Below, piece after piece: positions 11,256 to 21,991 of a DNA stretch of 64,000 nt. Position 1 is the first letter of the stretch; every line of letters starts with the position of its first letter. Source of the DNA: Diplolepis rosae (lineage: Eukaryota; Arthropoda; Insecta; Hymenoptera; Diplolepididae); the NCBI GenBank assembly GCA_030998225.1, contig JAPYXD010000716.1:2046001-2110000 (forward strand). The letters are read 5' to 3'. Below the pieces are notes generated by a model. The model made no database searches. It saw nothing but the letters and a program-made list of their open reading frames with translations, and was not told the origin of the DNA. The position numbers and the translations under genes were made by a program.

Positions 11256-12537
11256 ACACGTGGATCAATAAGTCCCAGGACTAACTAGGAATATCACATT
11301 TTTTTGGCAAAACTCGACTTTATTCATCAACACAGTCTCCTTCAAAAGCAACACAATCAGTCCAGCGCTTCTCTAACATTTCAATACCTTTCTTGTAGAA
11401 CGATTTATGTTTGGCCTCGAAATAAGCGTTCGTGTCGGTGATGACTTCCTCGTTGGAGTAGAATCTCTTTCCTTGGAGCATTTTTTTGAGGTCTGCAAAC
11501 AGGTAGTAGTCGCTGGGGGCCAGATTCGGTGAATATGGTGGGTGCGGAAGCAATTCGAAGCTCAATTCATTCAATTTCGCCATGGTAGCGAGCGACTTGT
11601 GACACGGCGCATTGTCTTAGTGAAAGAGCACTTTTTTCTTCTTCATTTGGAGCCGTTTCTCACCGATTTCGTTCTTCAAACGCACCAATTGGCCTATGTT
11701 ACGTTCGCTATTGATCGTCTTACCTTTTTCAAGGTAGTCGATGAACAAAACTCCATGAGCATCTCAAAATACTGAGGCCATAACCTTACCAGCCCACATT
11801 TGCGTTTTTGACCGCTTTAGACGCTTCTCACCGACTGCAGTCCACTCGGCTGACGACCGCTTTGACTTCGAAGTGTAGTGATGGATCCAGGTTTCGTCCA
11901 TTGTCATATACCGACGAAAAAAATTCGGTTTATTTCGGCGAAACAACTCCAAACAACGCTCGGAATCAACGACACGTTGTCGTTTTTGATCCACCGTGAG
12001 CAAACGCGGCACCCGCTTTGACAACAGCTTCCTCATAGACAAATGTTCATGCAAAATAGCGTACACACTGCCGTATGATATCTTTAAGGTGTCAGCTATT
12101 TCACGCAATTTTAATTTACGGTTTTCGAAAACGATTTGGTGGACTTTTTTGATGGTTTCCGGTGTAACTACCTCATTTGGCAGGCCGGAGCGTTCAGCAT
12201 TTTCAGTGTCTATACGACCACGTTTAAACTCAGCATACCACCGACAAATGGTTGTTTTTGATGGAGCAGAGTTCCCGTAGCACTTTTCAAGCCATTGCTG
12301 AGCTTGCACTGTGTTTTTTTTCATCAAAAAGCAATGTTAAATCAACATACGAAATTGTTTCGAATCCATTGTTTTGAGAATATCAAGACTAGCGTCACTT
12401 AAATCACTGTAACTCGTGGACCAAACATGAAATTTTGATAGTTATCTTTTGAAGGTTGGTACTCATGAAAAACCATACAGAACTTTTGTTGGCAACGCCA
12501 TCTATGTGTCAGTCCCGGGACTTATTGATCCACGTGT
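11256..12537 (-). mobile_element. Full-length mariner element
   Basis: A 1282-bp element with inverted ends (ACACGTGGATCAATAAGTCC and its inverse GGACTTATTGATCCACGTGT) and TA flanks, the size and structure of an intact mariner. It carries a minus-strand transposase with stops, listed separately, so it is no longer autonomous. It sits inside an older MITE. Confidence 0.9.
11320..12327 (-). pseudogene. Mariner transposase with two premature stops
   Basis: The N-terminal part (187 aa to 11764) begins MMKKNTVQAQQWLEKCYGNS. It contains a paired-type HTH region, a GRIDTENAERSGLP linker and MTMDETWIHHY with the first catalytic Asp. A stop replaces the Trp expected before DAHGVLF, where the second Asp lies. 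A second stop falls just before DNAPCHKS. The C-terminal part (to 11320) has PPYSPNLAPSDYYLF, the mariner signature with the third Asp. The sequence is otherwise well preserved, so death was recent relative to the other copies here. Confidence 0.9.
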
Positions 12538-12651
12538 TATGCTATAGAATTAGTAACATATTTATTGGTTCTTGTAGTATATTTTTATGAATTCATAGTA
12601 TACATGCTTTTGGAAAGAAATGCTTTTGATTCAATAGCATTTTTATCTCAG

Positions 12652-13099
12652 TATAAATTTTTAGACATGTATGTGCTGTTGTTATAAAGATACACGCCAT
12701 TAAGTTATTTCCAATGATAATTCCACAGGTGTTGGCAGTTCAAATCTTGATATCTCCAAGAGGCGATTAATTATTTTGCTGTTATGTTTTTGATCATAAC
12801 TCCCGGTGTGTGGTTACTTATAGCTTCATGGGATTTTCGATTCATCATATTCCGGAAAAATCGATTCGTCAGAAATCCGTCAGAAATGGAGCGCGCGAAA
12901 GAAATTCTGATGTAAACAAAACCCTGGGGTCAAATACAGCTTTACATAAAGAAAACAGCAGCATACAAAGCTAGATATGATCCCGTAGTGCCTCTATTCT
13001 ATGATAGATATCATTCCGAGTCTAATTTGCTCCTAGAAACTGGCCTGATAACCCGAAAAACATTGAATGCCCATAAGACTCAATAGGCAATAGGCCTCT
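12652..13099. other. Intergenic DNA, nothing recognised
   Basis: No gene or repeat that I can support. It may contain the boundary of the rearranged mariner to its right. Confidence 0.4.
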
Positions 13100-14437
13100 T
13101 TAGGTATCGTCTTGAGCTCGTCCTGCGATTTTTGTTTTATATATCTGTTTTATAGTTGAAAAACGTTGTCCTTTGAGTATCGGTTTGAGTTTAGGAAATA
13201 AGAAAAAGTCACAGGGGGCTAGGTCTGAAGAATAGGGTGGTTGTGGCATCACAACGGTTTTGTGTTTCGCCAAGAACTGTTGGATGAGTAACGTCATGGT
13301 ACAAAATCCATGAGTTGTTGGCCAAGTGGCAACTGGCGCCGCGTACTTTTGTGATTATAAACTATCATTATATGTACACGCCTTAGTGCACATACATGCA
13401 TGTGTAGATTCTTTAAATGTGCTGCCATCGTATCTACAAGTATTTAACAATTCATTGTGCGTGTCGTTTTTGTCGTTAATAAAAATACAAATTACAGATA
13501 TTCTTGATTTTTTCTTATTGCGACAAAACCAAGATTTAATGCAAAATTGTGAAAATGTAATTCAAGAGTGTTCACAATTTTGCATTAAATCTTGGTTTTG
13601 TCGCAATAAGAAAAAGTCAAGAATATCTGTAATTTGTATTTATATTAACGACAAAAACGACACGCACAATGAATTGTTAAATACATGTAAATTACAATGG
13701 CGGAGCTCATACGAAGCCAGTTTCCCTTGCCGCACTCCACCCGTTGCGACAACTAGCGAGCGTACAATTTTTTCGCCTAAACTAAAAATAATAATAATGC
13801 TATGCAGACACCTCATCCATTAGAGGTTGGCCGACCCTGTCTCTTCAAAGTTCCGGTCGTTTTCTCTGGATCGCCTTACGTAAATTGCGTAAAACTTGTA
13901 GACAGTTCTCTTTATTGACGGTAATGCCTGGTAGTATGAATTCGTGATAAAGAATTCCATTGTAGTCGAAGAAAATGGTTAACAGGACCTTCACATTTGA
14001 CAGACTTGGTATGCTTTTTTTGGTCTTGGTTCCTCAGAAAACTTCCATTGGGACGATTAGGCCTTCGTTTCAATGTCGTAGCCATATAACCATGTTTCGT
14101 CACCAGTTATGACGCGTTTGAGCAAGTCGGGGTCATCAGCAACATCAGCCAGCATTTGTTCAGCAATTGTTGTGCGATGCTTTTTTGTTAAAAATTCAAC
14201 AGTTTCGGTACTTTAGCTGCCACTCGTTTTATGTCCAAAACAAATATGTCACTAACAGAACTGCCTATGAACAGGAAAGAAATCAAATCAATTGAGAAGA
14301 TACATTGCACGCTATTCCAAATAGCTATTCCATATGTTTCTACAAGCAATCGATGCGTCTGAGCTGCAGATTTCTTCAAATTGAAGACGTAAATCAAAAG
14401 TTCCCGCAAATGACGCTTTTTCGGCTAAAAACTCGAC
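13100..14437 (-). pseudogene. Rearranged, decayed mariner transposase
   Basis: Minus-strand mariner pieces occur in the right order. The N terminus is RELLIYVFNLKKSAAQTHRL (about 14320-14435, with one stop before it). TGDETWLYGYDIETK near 14080-14115 carries the first catalytic Asp. The C-terminal PQPPYSSDLAPCDFFLF (about 13190-13250) has the last Asp. Part of the DNA between the HTH region and the catalytic domain is unrelated, and the palindrome at 13441-13684 interrupts the catalytic part. It belongs to a different mariner lineage from the 11256-12537 copy. Outer ends were not located. Confidence 0.75.
13441..13684. repeat. Near-perfect 244-bp palindrome
   Basis: Arms of about 110 bp are almost identical when inverted: TATTTAACAATTCATTGTGC at left against GCACAATGAATTGTTAAATA at right. 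The centre is near 13562. It interrupts the mariner pseudogene, so it is the younger event. A transcript would form a long hairpin. Confidence 0.85.
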
Positions 14438-14997
14438 ATTTTCGCACACAAAAGAATATATTATACTGATAAAAGTTCACTAATATTTCAAAGTTATGTC
14501 GAGCGGAGTTTGTTGGGGAGTTCCGGTTAAGTCTTAAACGGTTATGTTTTTGTTTAGTAATTTACAACGAATGTGAGTATATTCGTTTGATAAGTATCTA
14601 ATTATGATATATGCATCATAACTGATACATTGTGATGCACATTATATACAGGGGTCCATTCGCTCCTAAAACTAACCTCAAAACGTACGCCTTTTGTTGT
14701 TGTTTTAGTCGATCAAGAATGCGTATGACGTCACTTTCGATCCAATTCTCATGGCGAAGGGCTCAGTGGAGGGAGAACATTGGCACATCCTTCCCTAGAG
14801 GATCCTTAACCAAAGCTTACTGGTAGCGTCAACTTTTGTCGAACGGCTGAAACTTATTTGTACACCTGGTAGATCTTAAAGTAGTACTGTCGGTACGTAG
14901 CTAATAAAATGAGTACTTTTTCTCATTTGTTTCACGTAGTATCTAAATTTGTCAACGTCGTATAAGAAAGCGACTATACATGTGTGTAAAGCAGATG
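14438..14997. other. Intergenic DNA, nothing recognised
   Basis: No gene seen. Its left part may include the remaining end of the decayed mariner. Confidence 0.4.
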
Positions 14998-15228
14998 CAT
15001 AGAGATATTACAGATAGAGGAGACAAGCCAGCCTGAAACCTGTCAGTTCGGGCGAGAGAGAGAGTGATATGGAGGATTAGGCTGTCTCTCTCTAACGCGT
15101 TACGCGTAGACAAAGACAGAAAGAACCTCCCATCATCTCTCTCTTTCGCTCTCACCGAGTTTGCAAACTGACGTTGCCACTTACAGAGCGGCCTATGGCT
15201 TGTCTCCTCTATCTGTAATATCTCTATG
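14998..15228. mobile_element. Foldback MITE with 32-bp perfect ends
   Basis: CATAGAGATATTACAGATAG followed by AGGAGACAAGCC at left returns exactly inverted at 15197-15228. Inner arms are imperfect and rich in GAGA/TCTC. It lies just upstream of the Mutator-like gene, but I found no matching copy downstream of that gene, so it is probably a separate insertion. Confidence 0.7.
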
Positions 15229-15307
15229 AGCACATGACTTCTTACGATACATGAATGCATCCTTCGCCTTGCAGACCGTTCATCGAACGCTTTTATCTAA
15301 ATAAAAA

Positions 15308-18165
15308 ATGAGCTCGAACTCGACATTTTTTTGGAAAGGTAAAAGAGTGAACGAATTAGTTTACAAGAAAAGACTTCAGCAAGTCGAATTAGCGAGAAGT
15401 ATGAGGAACAATTGTGGAAAGTTTAAGTCACCTAACCTTAAAAGTACATCAACAAACAACAAGGAGGTCAAAAATAATGAATCGTTGAACCCCTCTTCTA
15501 GTGTTGAAGGCCGAAGGATCGCCCACGTTAAAACTGTAGGTTATCAAATGTACTGCAGAAAATGCAAATCTATTTTATCACTTACAGACATCACTGGAAA
15601 AAATAGTGACAAACAGCATAAAGTTACTAATCAAAGTTTGCATTTTGACTCCAACACAAAGGTTGCACTTGGTGAGTGAATATTTATTATTTAACAAACT
15701 CGCTAATAACTTGATAATTCATGATAAGTTAATTGATGAATATATTTTTTTCAGGTACTGTCAATGGTAGTTTGAGAAATACGCATGTTAATAAATTGCT
15801 TTCTGCACTTAATATTCCTGAAATGACCTGGCATACGTTCCAGACTCATGAAAAAGAAGTAGGGCAAGTCGTAGAAGAGTCAGCATATGAAAGCTGCTTA
15901 GCTGCTGCATTAGAAGAGAGACGATTAACAATAGAAAATGCTAATAAGATGAAAGACTTATTGTAAGTGATATAATAATTTTAAAAAAAATGTCTAGAGT
16001 AACATTAATTTTTTAATCAAATTTTTTATTTCGAATAGGATAAAATATTATTATACTGATTTTTTATTATTGAATTGAAATTTATATATTACATTTTTTA
16101 TCACACAATTAAATCTCATATCTACGATTATTTTTCAAATATTTACAATAAATTAAGTTTACTTATCCGTATAATTATATACTTTATTTTTATTGTTTTT
16201 ATTGTATATAATCAATGTACACAGAAATAAACATTAAAAGAGTATTTTTATGAAAGATAAATTTATATATCTCTTTCCTCTTTTAAAATTTTCAGACCAT
16301 CTCATCTTGATATTAGATTCATCCTCCCTGACACTAGTGATAATGATATTAAGAATAATAATATTTCTGAAAATTCTACTGTACGAATAGCAGCGTCTTT
16401 TGACATGGCGATCTTGAACACTCAAAAGATGACCATAACTGTAGATTAAACTTCAGAGGAAGCACTAAGGCAATGGAGCCCAGAGCAGCAGTACTACTCA
16501 CACAATAAAATTCGATTTTAATAGCATGTAAATTACAAATAGGAGTATTTATCGCTGACAATGACAGTAGCTCTATTTGCGCTATACGTGAAGCTAGTAA
16601 CCATGAATTTATTAAGCAATCTGATAAAAATCACACTACAAGAAGAGTAGTAAGTGAATTATACAAAATAAAAAATAATCATAAAGAATTAAACAGTTTA
16701 GCTATAGCATACCTTGAAAAATGTTTTACATACTGTGTTTCACAAAATCCATGGCTAGAGCGATTGAGAATATTCCTTATCACTGTTTTAATATGCATGA
16801 TAAATGTGGAACTTGGTGCAGCTATCATGAAAATCCGGAAAGTTATGTACACTCTAATATTGGTGATGGATTTCACGATGTTACTTTATTTGAGTGTTTG
16901 AAAGATATTTTTAATACTTTAGCAAGTAAATCTAGTCTATTTGTTGCTGGTGCTTCAAGCAATGCAAATGAAAGTCTAAATGAAATAACTGTAAGCAAAG
17001 CCCCTAAAACAAGGCTTCATGAAAAGAGTGCAGTTAGTAATATTAGGGTGGCTTGCGCAGTAAATAAAAAAAATTCAGGAGAGAAGTATTACATAGACGT
17101 AGCTAAAAAACTAAGTTTATCTCCAGGAAAATATTCTAAAAAATATATTGAGAAAGTTGATTATTTTAGTCATAGAAGGTACGAGGTATGTCATTAAAAA
17201 AGGCGAGAACAGAATTAAAAAATAAGAACGAAGCAAAAGAAGGCATTACATATGAAAGTAATGTAGGCCTACTGAATAATGTAGCTGAGAGTATTCCAAT
17301 TGTGATAGTAGATAAAAATGTTAATCCTATATGTGTATTTTTTGACTTGAAAACGCCAAGTTTTTCTAAAACTTCTGGCATTTTGCAAATTGCAGCAAAG
17401 TGTGAAAAATTTGAATTTATTGTGTACCTTAAACCTTCTCCTATTCAAAAAATTTCGGAAGAAGCTAGTCAAATACATGGCTTGCGAGTAGTTGAGGGAA
17501 AACTTCAATTACATAGAAAATCAGTTATTACTGTTACGATATCAGAAGCACTCCTTGCATTCTATGAATTTTTATGTTCTTTTGGGAAAAAATGTATTTT
17601 AATTGCACACAATTACTCATTTGATTATCCTCGATTGATGAACGCTATTAGAACAGTTTACATGAAAGAGCATTTTCAAGCTATCGTACATGGTTTCTGT
17701 GATACACTTCCTGCCATAAAAAAATCTACAGAAAAGAAAGGCAGAAGAGCCAACAAATTAGAAAATTTGGCTAATGAATTTGGAATAAACTCTAATAATG
17801 CTCATAATGCTCTCCATGATGTAGTAATGTTGAAGCAAGTTCTTGAGAAATTGGAAATTTCTAAAGATGAATTACAAAAAAATGCCTTTACTTGGACTGA
17901 CGCTCAAAATCGTATCAATTTTTTGGAAAATTTAGCCAATAATTCGAAGAATTTAAATAATTTAAATAAGTACGTATCGCATAATACGAGAAAAAAGATG
18001 GTTGCTGCTAATATTACATACGATTTGATAATAAATGCATGTAAGAGTGGCTTTGAAGAATTGTGAAAGCTATTAGGTAAAAATGAAAACGGTGATGTCA
18101 AAGTCACAAAAGATAAAAGAGTTTTAACTAAACTCTTCAATTATTTGAAAGACAGTTTTGAATAA
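15308..18165 (+). pseudogene. Mutator-like transposase with C-terminal 3'-5' exonuclease, decayed
   Basis: Exon 1 (15308-15671) has a zinc-binding-like YCRKCKSIL motif. Exon 2 (15755-15962) joins in phase to give TKVALGTVNGSLRNTHVNKL. Exon 3 starts near 16296 and holds the transposase core in broken frames: AASFDM, FRGSTKAMEP, ADNDSS, CGTWCSYHENPESY and ANESLN, the likely Asp/Asp/Glu positions. From 17188 a separate frame of 292 aa encodes a DEDDh-type exonuclease (FFDLKT, AHNYSFDYPRL, NALHDVVML), ending with a stop at 18064-18066. A short continuation reaches 18165. By my recall this order matches insect Mutator-like transposases fused to an exonuclease. Stops and frameshifts (about 16440, 16500, 16750, 17187) make it non-functional. 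The second exonuclease acidic residue is Lys. Confidence 0.7.
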
Positions 18166-18796
18166 TATAAACGAATTAGCTCTACATATTCAATTATAAA
18201 TATTTATTTGTGTTACATTACATTTTTTTATGTATATTGTTGCTTTATGCGTATTTAATTTACGTTATGAATAAATATTCCTAGAGAATAATATTTTTTT
18301 TCATTACATTAAATAAATAAATAGCCTAAAACATGATTAAAATTTTAAAAGCAAATGTCATGGATTTGAGATTGCACAAAAATTCTAATTTTATAGCTTT
18401 AAAAAAATAATGTTAATTTTACATATTGTTCTCATTTAATCTTACTTTATTTTCTATTGATATTATTTCTATTAATTAATTTTCAAATGAAAACTTCTGA
18501 ATGTAATATAGATATATTATTTATATTGCGAGACTTCGTCCGAAATTTAATTTTGAATGGCGCGCGCTTTCACTTATTCTGCGACGTTGCCACATCTATT
18601 TAATCGCCGTCGGTTACTGGAGAAAAATTATATTTTTTCTTACTTAATTGGATTTTGCTACGCTTACATGCATCCAATTGAGATGTTTTAACTTGCAAAA
18701 TGATGCTTATATTATCAATCAACGCACCAGTCATTTTTATCGAAATCTGAACGGTTGTTATAGCAGGATTCGTGAATGAACTCGGTTTCCCATAAG
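18166..18796. other. Intergenic DNA, nothing recognised
   Basis: AT-rich at left, with a GC-richer patch at about 18535-18615 that may be the right end of the Mutator-like element. No matching left terminal repeat was found. Confidence 0.35.
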
Positions 18797-19407
18797 CACT
18801 GAGAAAACTAGAGTGTCAGTCTAAACATTTGGAGGGTAAAGCAGACTATATTTGAGGTTAAACTATAGGACAGCCTTCTAGATAGTGTAACTTATTACCT
18901 GTGAATTGTGAAAATGAGATTGTCATCTTGAATACTTTAGAGGGAAAAGTTGATCATCGCAGAGAGAAAATTAGATTATCGAAGAGGGAAAAGTAGACTA
19001 TAATCTACCTCTATGGCTAACCTCAAAACTATTACATTTAAGCTTTCACAATTATTATATTATTATAGCAAGTGAAATAGGTACTTAACAATTAGTTGGC
19101 GAAAATAACCCTCGTGACACTTTAACACGTACAGGACGCGAAACCGGCAATGAGTTTAGAGTCCACGCTGGTGATATTGGGGGAAAAATAGGCGAACCCA
19201 CGTGACTTTACAATTTTGGCGCGTATTTCACCGATCGACACTCTTTATAGTGATTCTGATACTCTGGTAACAGTTAAGCAGAATATCAAATGAGTGTCTC
19301 CCTGACTAAAAAGAAAAAATTTCGGAAAGAGTGTTGTACTATCTAGAAGTTCAGACTGACTATCTACATTTTGACACTCAAAGTTTGACACTCCAGTCTT
19401 CTCAGTG
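18797..19407. mobile_element. CACTGAG-type inverted-repeat element
   Basis: The ends are CACTGAGAAAACTAGAGTGT and the inverse of CACTGAGAAGACTGGAGTGT. They enclose about 570 bp without a recognisable frame. No target duplication is clear. The termini resemble those at 11182-12651 and 61228-63161. Confidence 0.6.
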
Positions 19408-20077
19408 AGGTTAGGTGTTAATCCTCTCAAAACGCAATTACTAATTACTCCCCTCCAGTGTACCCTAGGTCCTCAAAAATTTAACTGAGTCATTTCTGGC
19501 TTAATGTTCACCACTGATTTCAATTTTATCAATACCTGAACGGTATTATTATTAACAATAACATCGCATGAAATTTGTAAATTATTATCTAAATATTAAA
19601 AAATTATACGATTTAATGCTTTGTTATCATAAAGTTTAAAAGCCCTAACTTTGATTAGAAAAATTTATTCAGCATTGTAGATTTTTTATAATTACAGCCT
19701 ACACATGAATTAAAGTATTAAATTATCCGTAGATAATAATTCTTACCAATACAGGGTGAGTTTATTTATCTTAAGAGATTGAAATATCTCATGGAAAACC
19801 ATTTTGATATTTTGATGTCTCATGATAAAAAAACTCATCCTGTATATAAAATGATGAAAAATCCACTGAAGGACATTCTTCACAAAGATATTATTGCATG
19901 GGTATTCACAAGTTTTAAATTCTTTGTAAATATAAGTTGATATAGTGTGCCTGTCTGGAAAATTTTGACATTAAAATCAAATGAGATTTACTCAAATACT
20001 ATTCAGACAATTTGTCGAGAAATGCTTTATATTTACTGTGTGTGAAAAATTCAGACATTACGCCAAATTTATTAAAA
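19408..20077. other. AT-rich DNA upstream of SPH-2
   Basis: No gene recognised. A GGGTGAGTTTATT/AAAACTCATCCTGTAT inverted pair at about 19755-19845 is a likely small MITE. Confidence 0.4.
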
Positions 20078-21168
20078 ATGAAGATCATTATTTTGTTTCT
20101 ATTTTGTGTCATCCTCGTCGCTACTAAAACATTAGATAATACCACACTATCGAGTTCATCTTTGCTAGATGGAAAAATTGTTGGTGGAAAGCCTGCAATA
20201 CCAAGAATAATGAAATACATGGCTTCTTTAAAGATAAATAGAAAGCATTTTTGCGGCGGGTGTTTGATTTCTAAAGTACACGTTTTATCATCAGCCCAGT
20301 GTGTGAGTATAATAGAAATTCATGGTGGAATTAATCACGCAAATGCTTCAGTTTTACTTGGAACCACAAGAATTTTAGGATATGGAATAAATCGTAAGGT
20401 GGCACGCATAGAATACCATCCAAATTTTAACCCTTCTAACCCATTGGATACTAGTGCTTTTGATATAGGACTCATTTTGGTATGTAAATCAAGATTCCAT
20501 TTATTCATTCAGACATTTATTAATTAAGAATTGCAAAAATTGTTCAATTCTTAAGTGGTGTAATCACTGCGTTTATTGATACCATTAAAAATTCATTCTT
20601 TCAGCTTGATGAAGCTGTTCTGGACGAAACTATAGCTAGTGAAATTCTCTTTTCAGACATAAAAATTAGACCTAAAATTTCAGTTGTAGTAGCTGGATGG
20701 GGCTATGAAAAAATCCTGAACCCAGATGTAAGTTTGAACCATTTAGAAATGTCACCTGTTTTAAAAAAATTAGACATCCTCTTCCTGCACCACCACAAAT
20801 GTCAGGAATATTATAAAAGTCTGACTATTATTATCAAAGAGTTTCAAGTGTGTGCAGGTGCAACTAGAAATAGAACAACGGCTTGGGTAATTATAAATAA
20901 TTATAAAATGAGGTTCTTAATTTTTTACCAAAAAGATTTCGACAAATTCGTATTTGTTTTATAGGGAGACATTGGTGGTCCCGTGGTTAAGGATCGTAAG
21001 CTGCTTGGAATTATTTCTCATGTATCAACATCACCAAAAATATATTATCCTACTCTTTTAATTAAATTGTCTGCATTTGAAAAATATATTAATGATGCCA
21101 AGATTCGCTTGACACGAGCTCATAATATGGATGTATCTTCAGAAAATCATGCCGATGGCACTCAATAA
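20078..21168 (+). CDS. SPH-2: secreted inactive S1 serine protease homologue, intron 1 lost
   Basis: Exons 20078-20479, 20605-20886 and 20965-21168 give 295 aa. The signal peptide (MKIIILFLFCVILVA) reads straight through TLDNTTLSSSSLLD into GKIVGG, so the intron found after the signal peptide in the paralogues is missing. HFCGGCLIS, LSSAQC (Gln74 for His57), AFDIG (Asp129), AGWG and GDIGGP (Ile231 for Ser195) mark the fold and its inactivity. It is the only copy that keeps the canonical GGP after residue 195. The C-terminal tail (RLTRAHNMDVSSENHADGTQ) is short and has no Cys. I chose the ATG just before the hydrophobic stretch. A poly-A signal is at 21247-21252. Function unknown, presumably a secreted binding or cofactor protein. 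Confidence 0.87.
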
Positions 21169-21246
21169 TCATCAGAATCATTTTTTAAATCATCATGAAT
21201 ATTTTTTGAATGGAATGTAGTAAGTTTGATATGAAGTAATATTTTA

Positions 21247-21252
21247 AATAAA
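21247..21252 (+). promoter_or_regulatory. Poly-A signal of SPH-2
   Basis: AATAAA 79 nt after the SPH-2 stop codon. Confidence 0.6.
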
Positions 21253-21991
21253 ACAGTATTTATCATTGAGACAGACTAATCCTGCTTCAAATATATGGAA
21301 TTATTATATTTTTTTTACTACAACCTTTTATATGTTTTAATATTAAAGTCTCAAAATTCTCATTGCGAGATTAAAAGATTTTTATTGTATTTTTCAACAT
21401 CTTTCACCCATAAAATCGATCCTTATCAAGACTGTTAGTAACAATAGTATGCATTATAATCATGATGAAATTACAAATACTTGAGTTAATATTCAATGAA
21501 ACAAAAAATGATATTTTGAAAATTGTCCGAAAAAGCAATAGGCTTATATGCAAAAACACACTGAGAGACACTTTAAGGGTAATTTTAACTAATACATCCC
21601 AAATAATAATAATTGTCTATTTTAAGCACACTATCTTACATAAACTAATTTAATTTTTAGTAACTTTTACTAAAAGCAATTATATGTTTCAATTTAACTA
21701 ACAAATAGCATATGTACAAACAATTACTGTAAACTATACAAAATTGATGCCTAAAACCTAAGATATTCAATATCTTTAGGTGACGTTTTAATGAAAATTT
21801 TAGCGAAACATTGTTAGGAAGTTTCTTTATCACGTGTTTATTATTGACACACCTTGTACAAAGAATCAAGAGATAATCGAGAAAAATTACAATACAAATA
21901 CATTTATCTGTAAGAATCGTATGCAAATAGATATGCATGTATGTATATATAGCTTCCAACATTCGAATTAATTTCTAACAAATCATCGAAA
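21253..21991. other. AT-rich intergenic DNA, nothing recognised
   Basis: No gene seen between SPH-2 and SPH-3. A TATATATAG sequence lies about 40 nt before the SPH-3 ATG and may be its TATA element. Confidence 0.4.

Larger units (their letters stand above)
11182..12651. mobile_element. CACTGAG-type MITE split by a mariner
   Basis: The outer inverted ends are CACTGAGAAAAAAATGCTAT at left and its inverse (ATAGCATTTTTATCTCAGT) at right, flanked by TA. The repeats continue inward through CTTTCCAAAAGCATA. Removing the 1282-bp mariner at 11256-12537 leaves a MITE of about 190 bp. Similar CACTGAG ends occur at 18797-19407 and 61228-63161. Confidence 0.7.

Noticed and set aside
13326..13823. 165-aa plus-strand frame
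   Set aside because: It runs through both arms of the palindrome and across the mariner's opposite strand, so it is a shadow.
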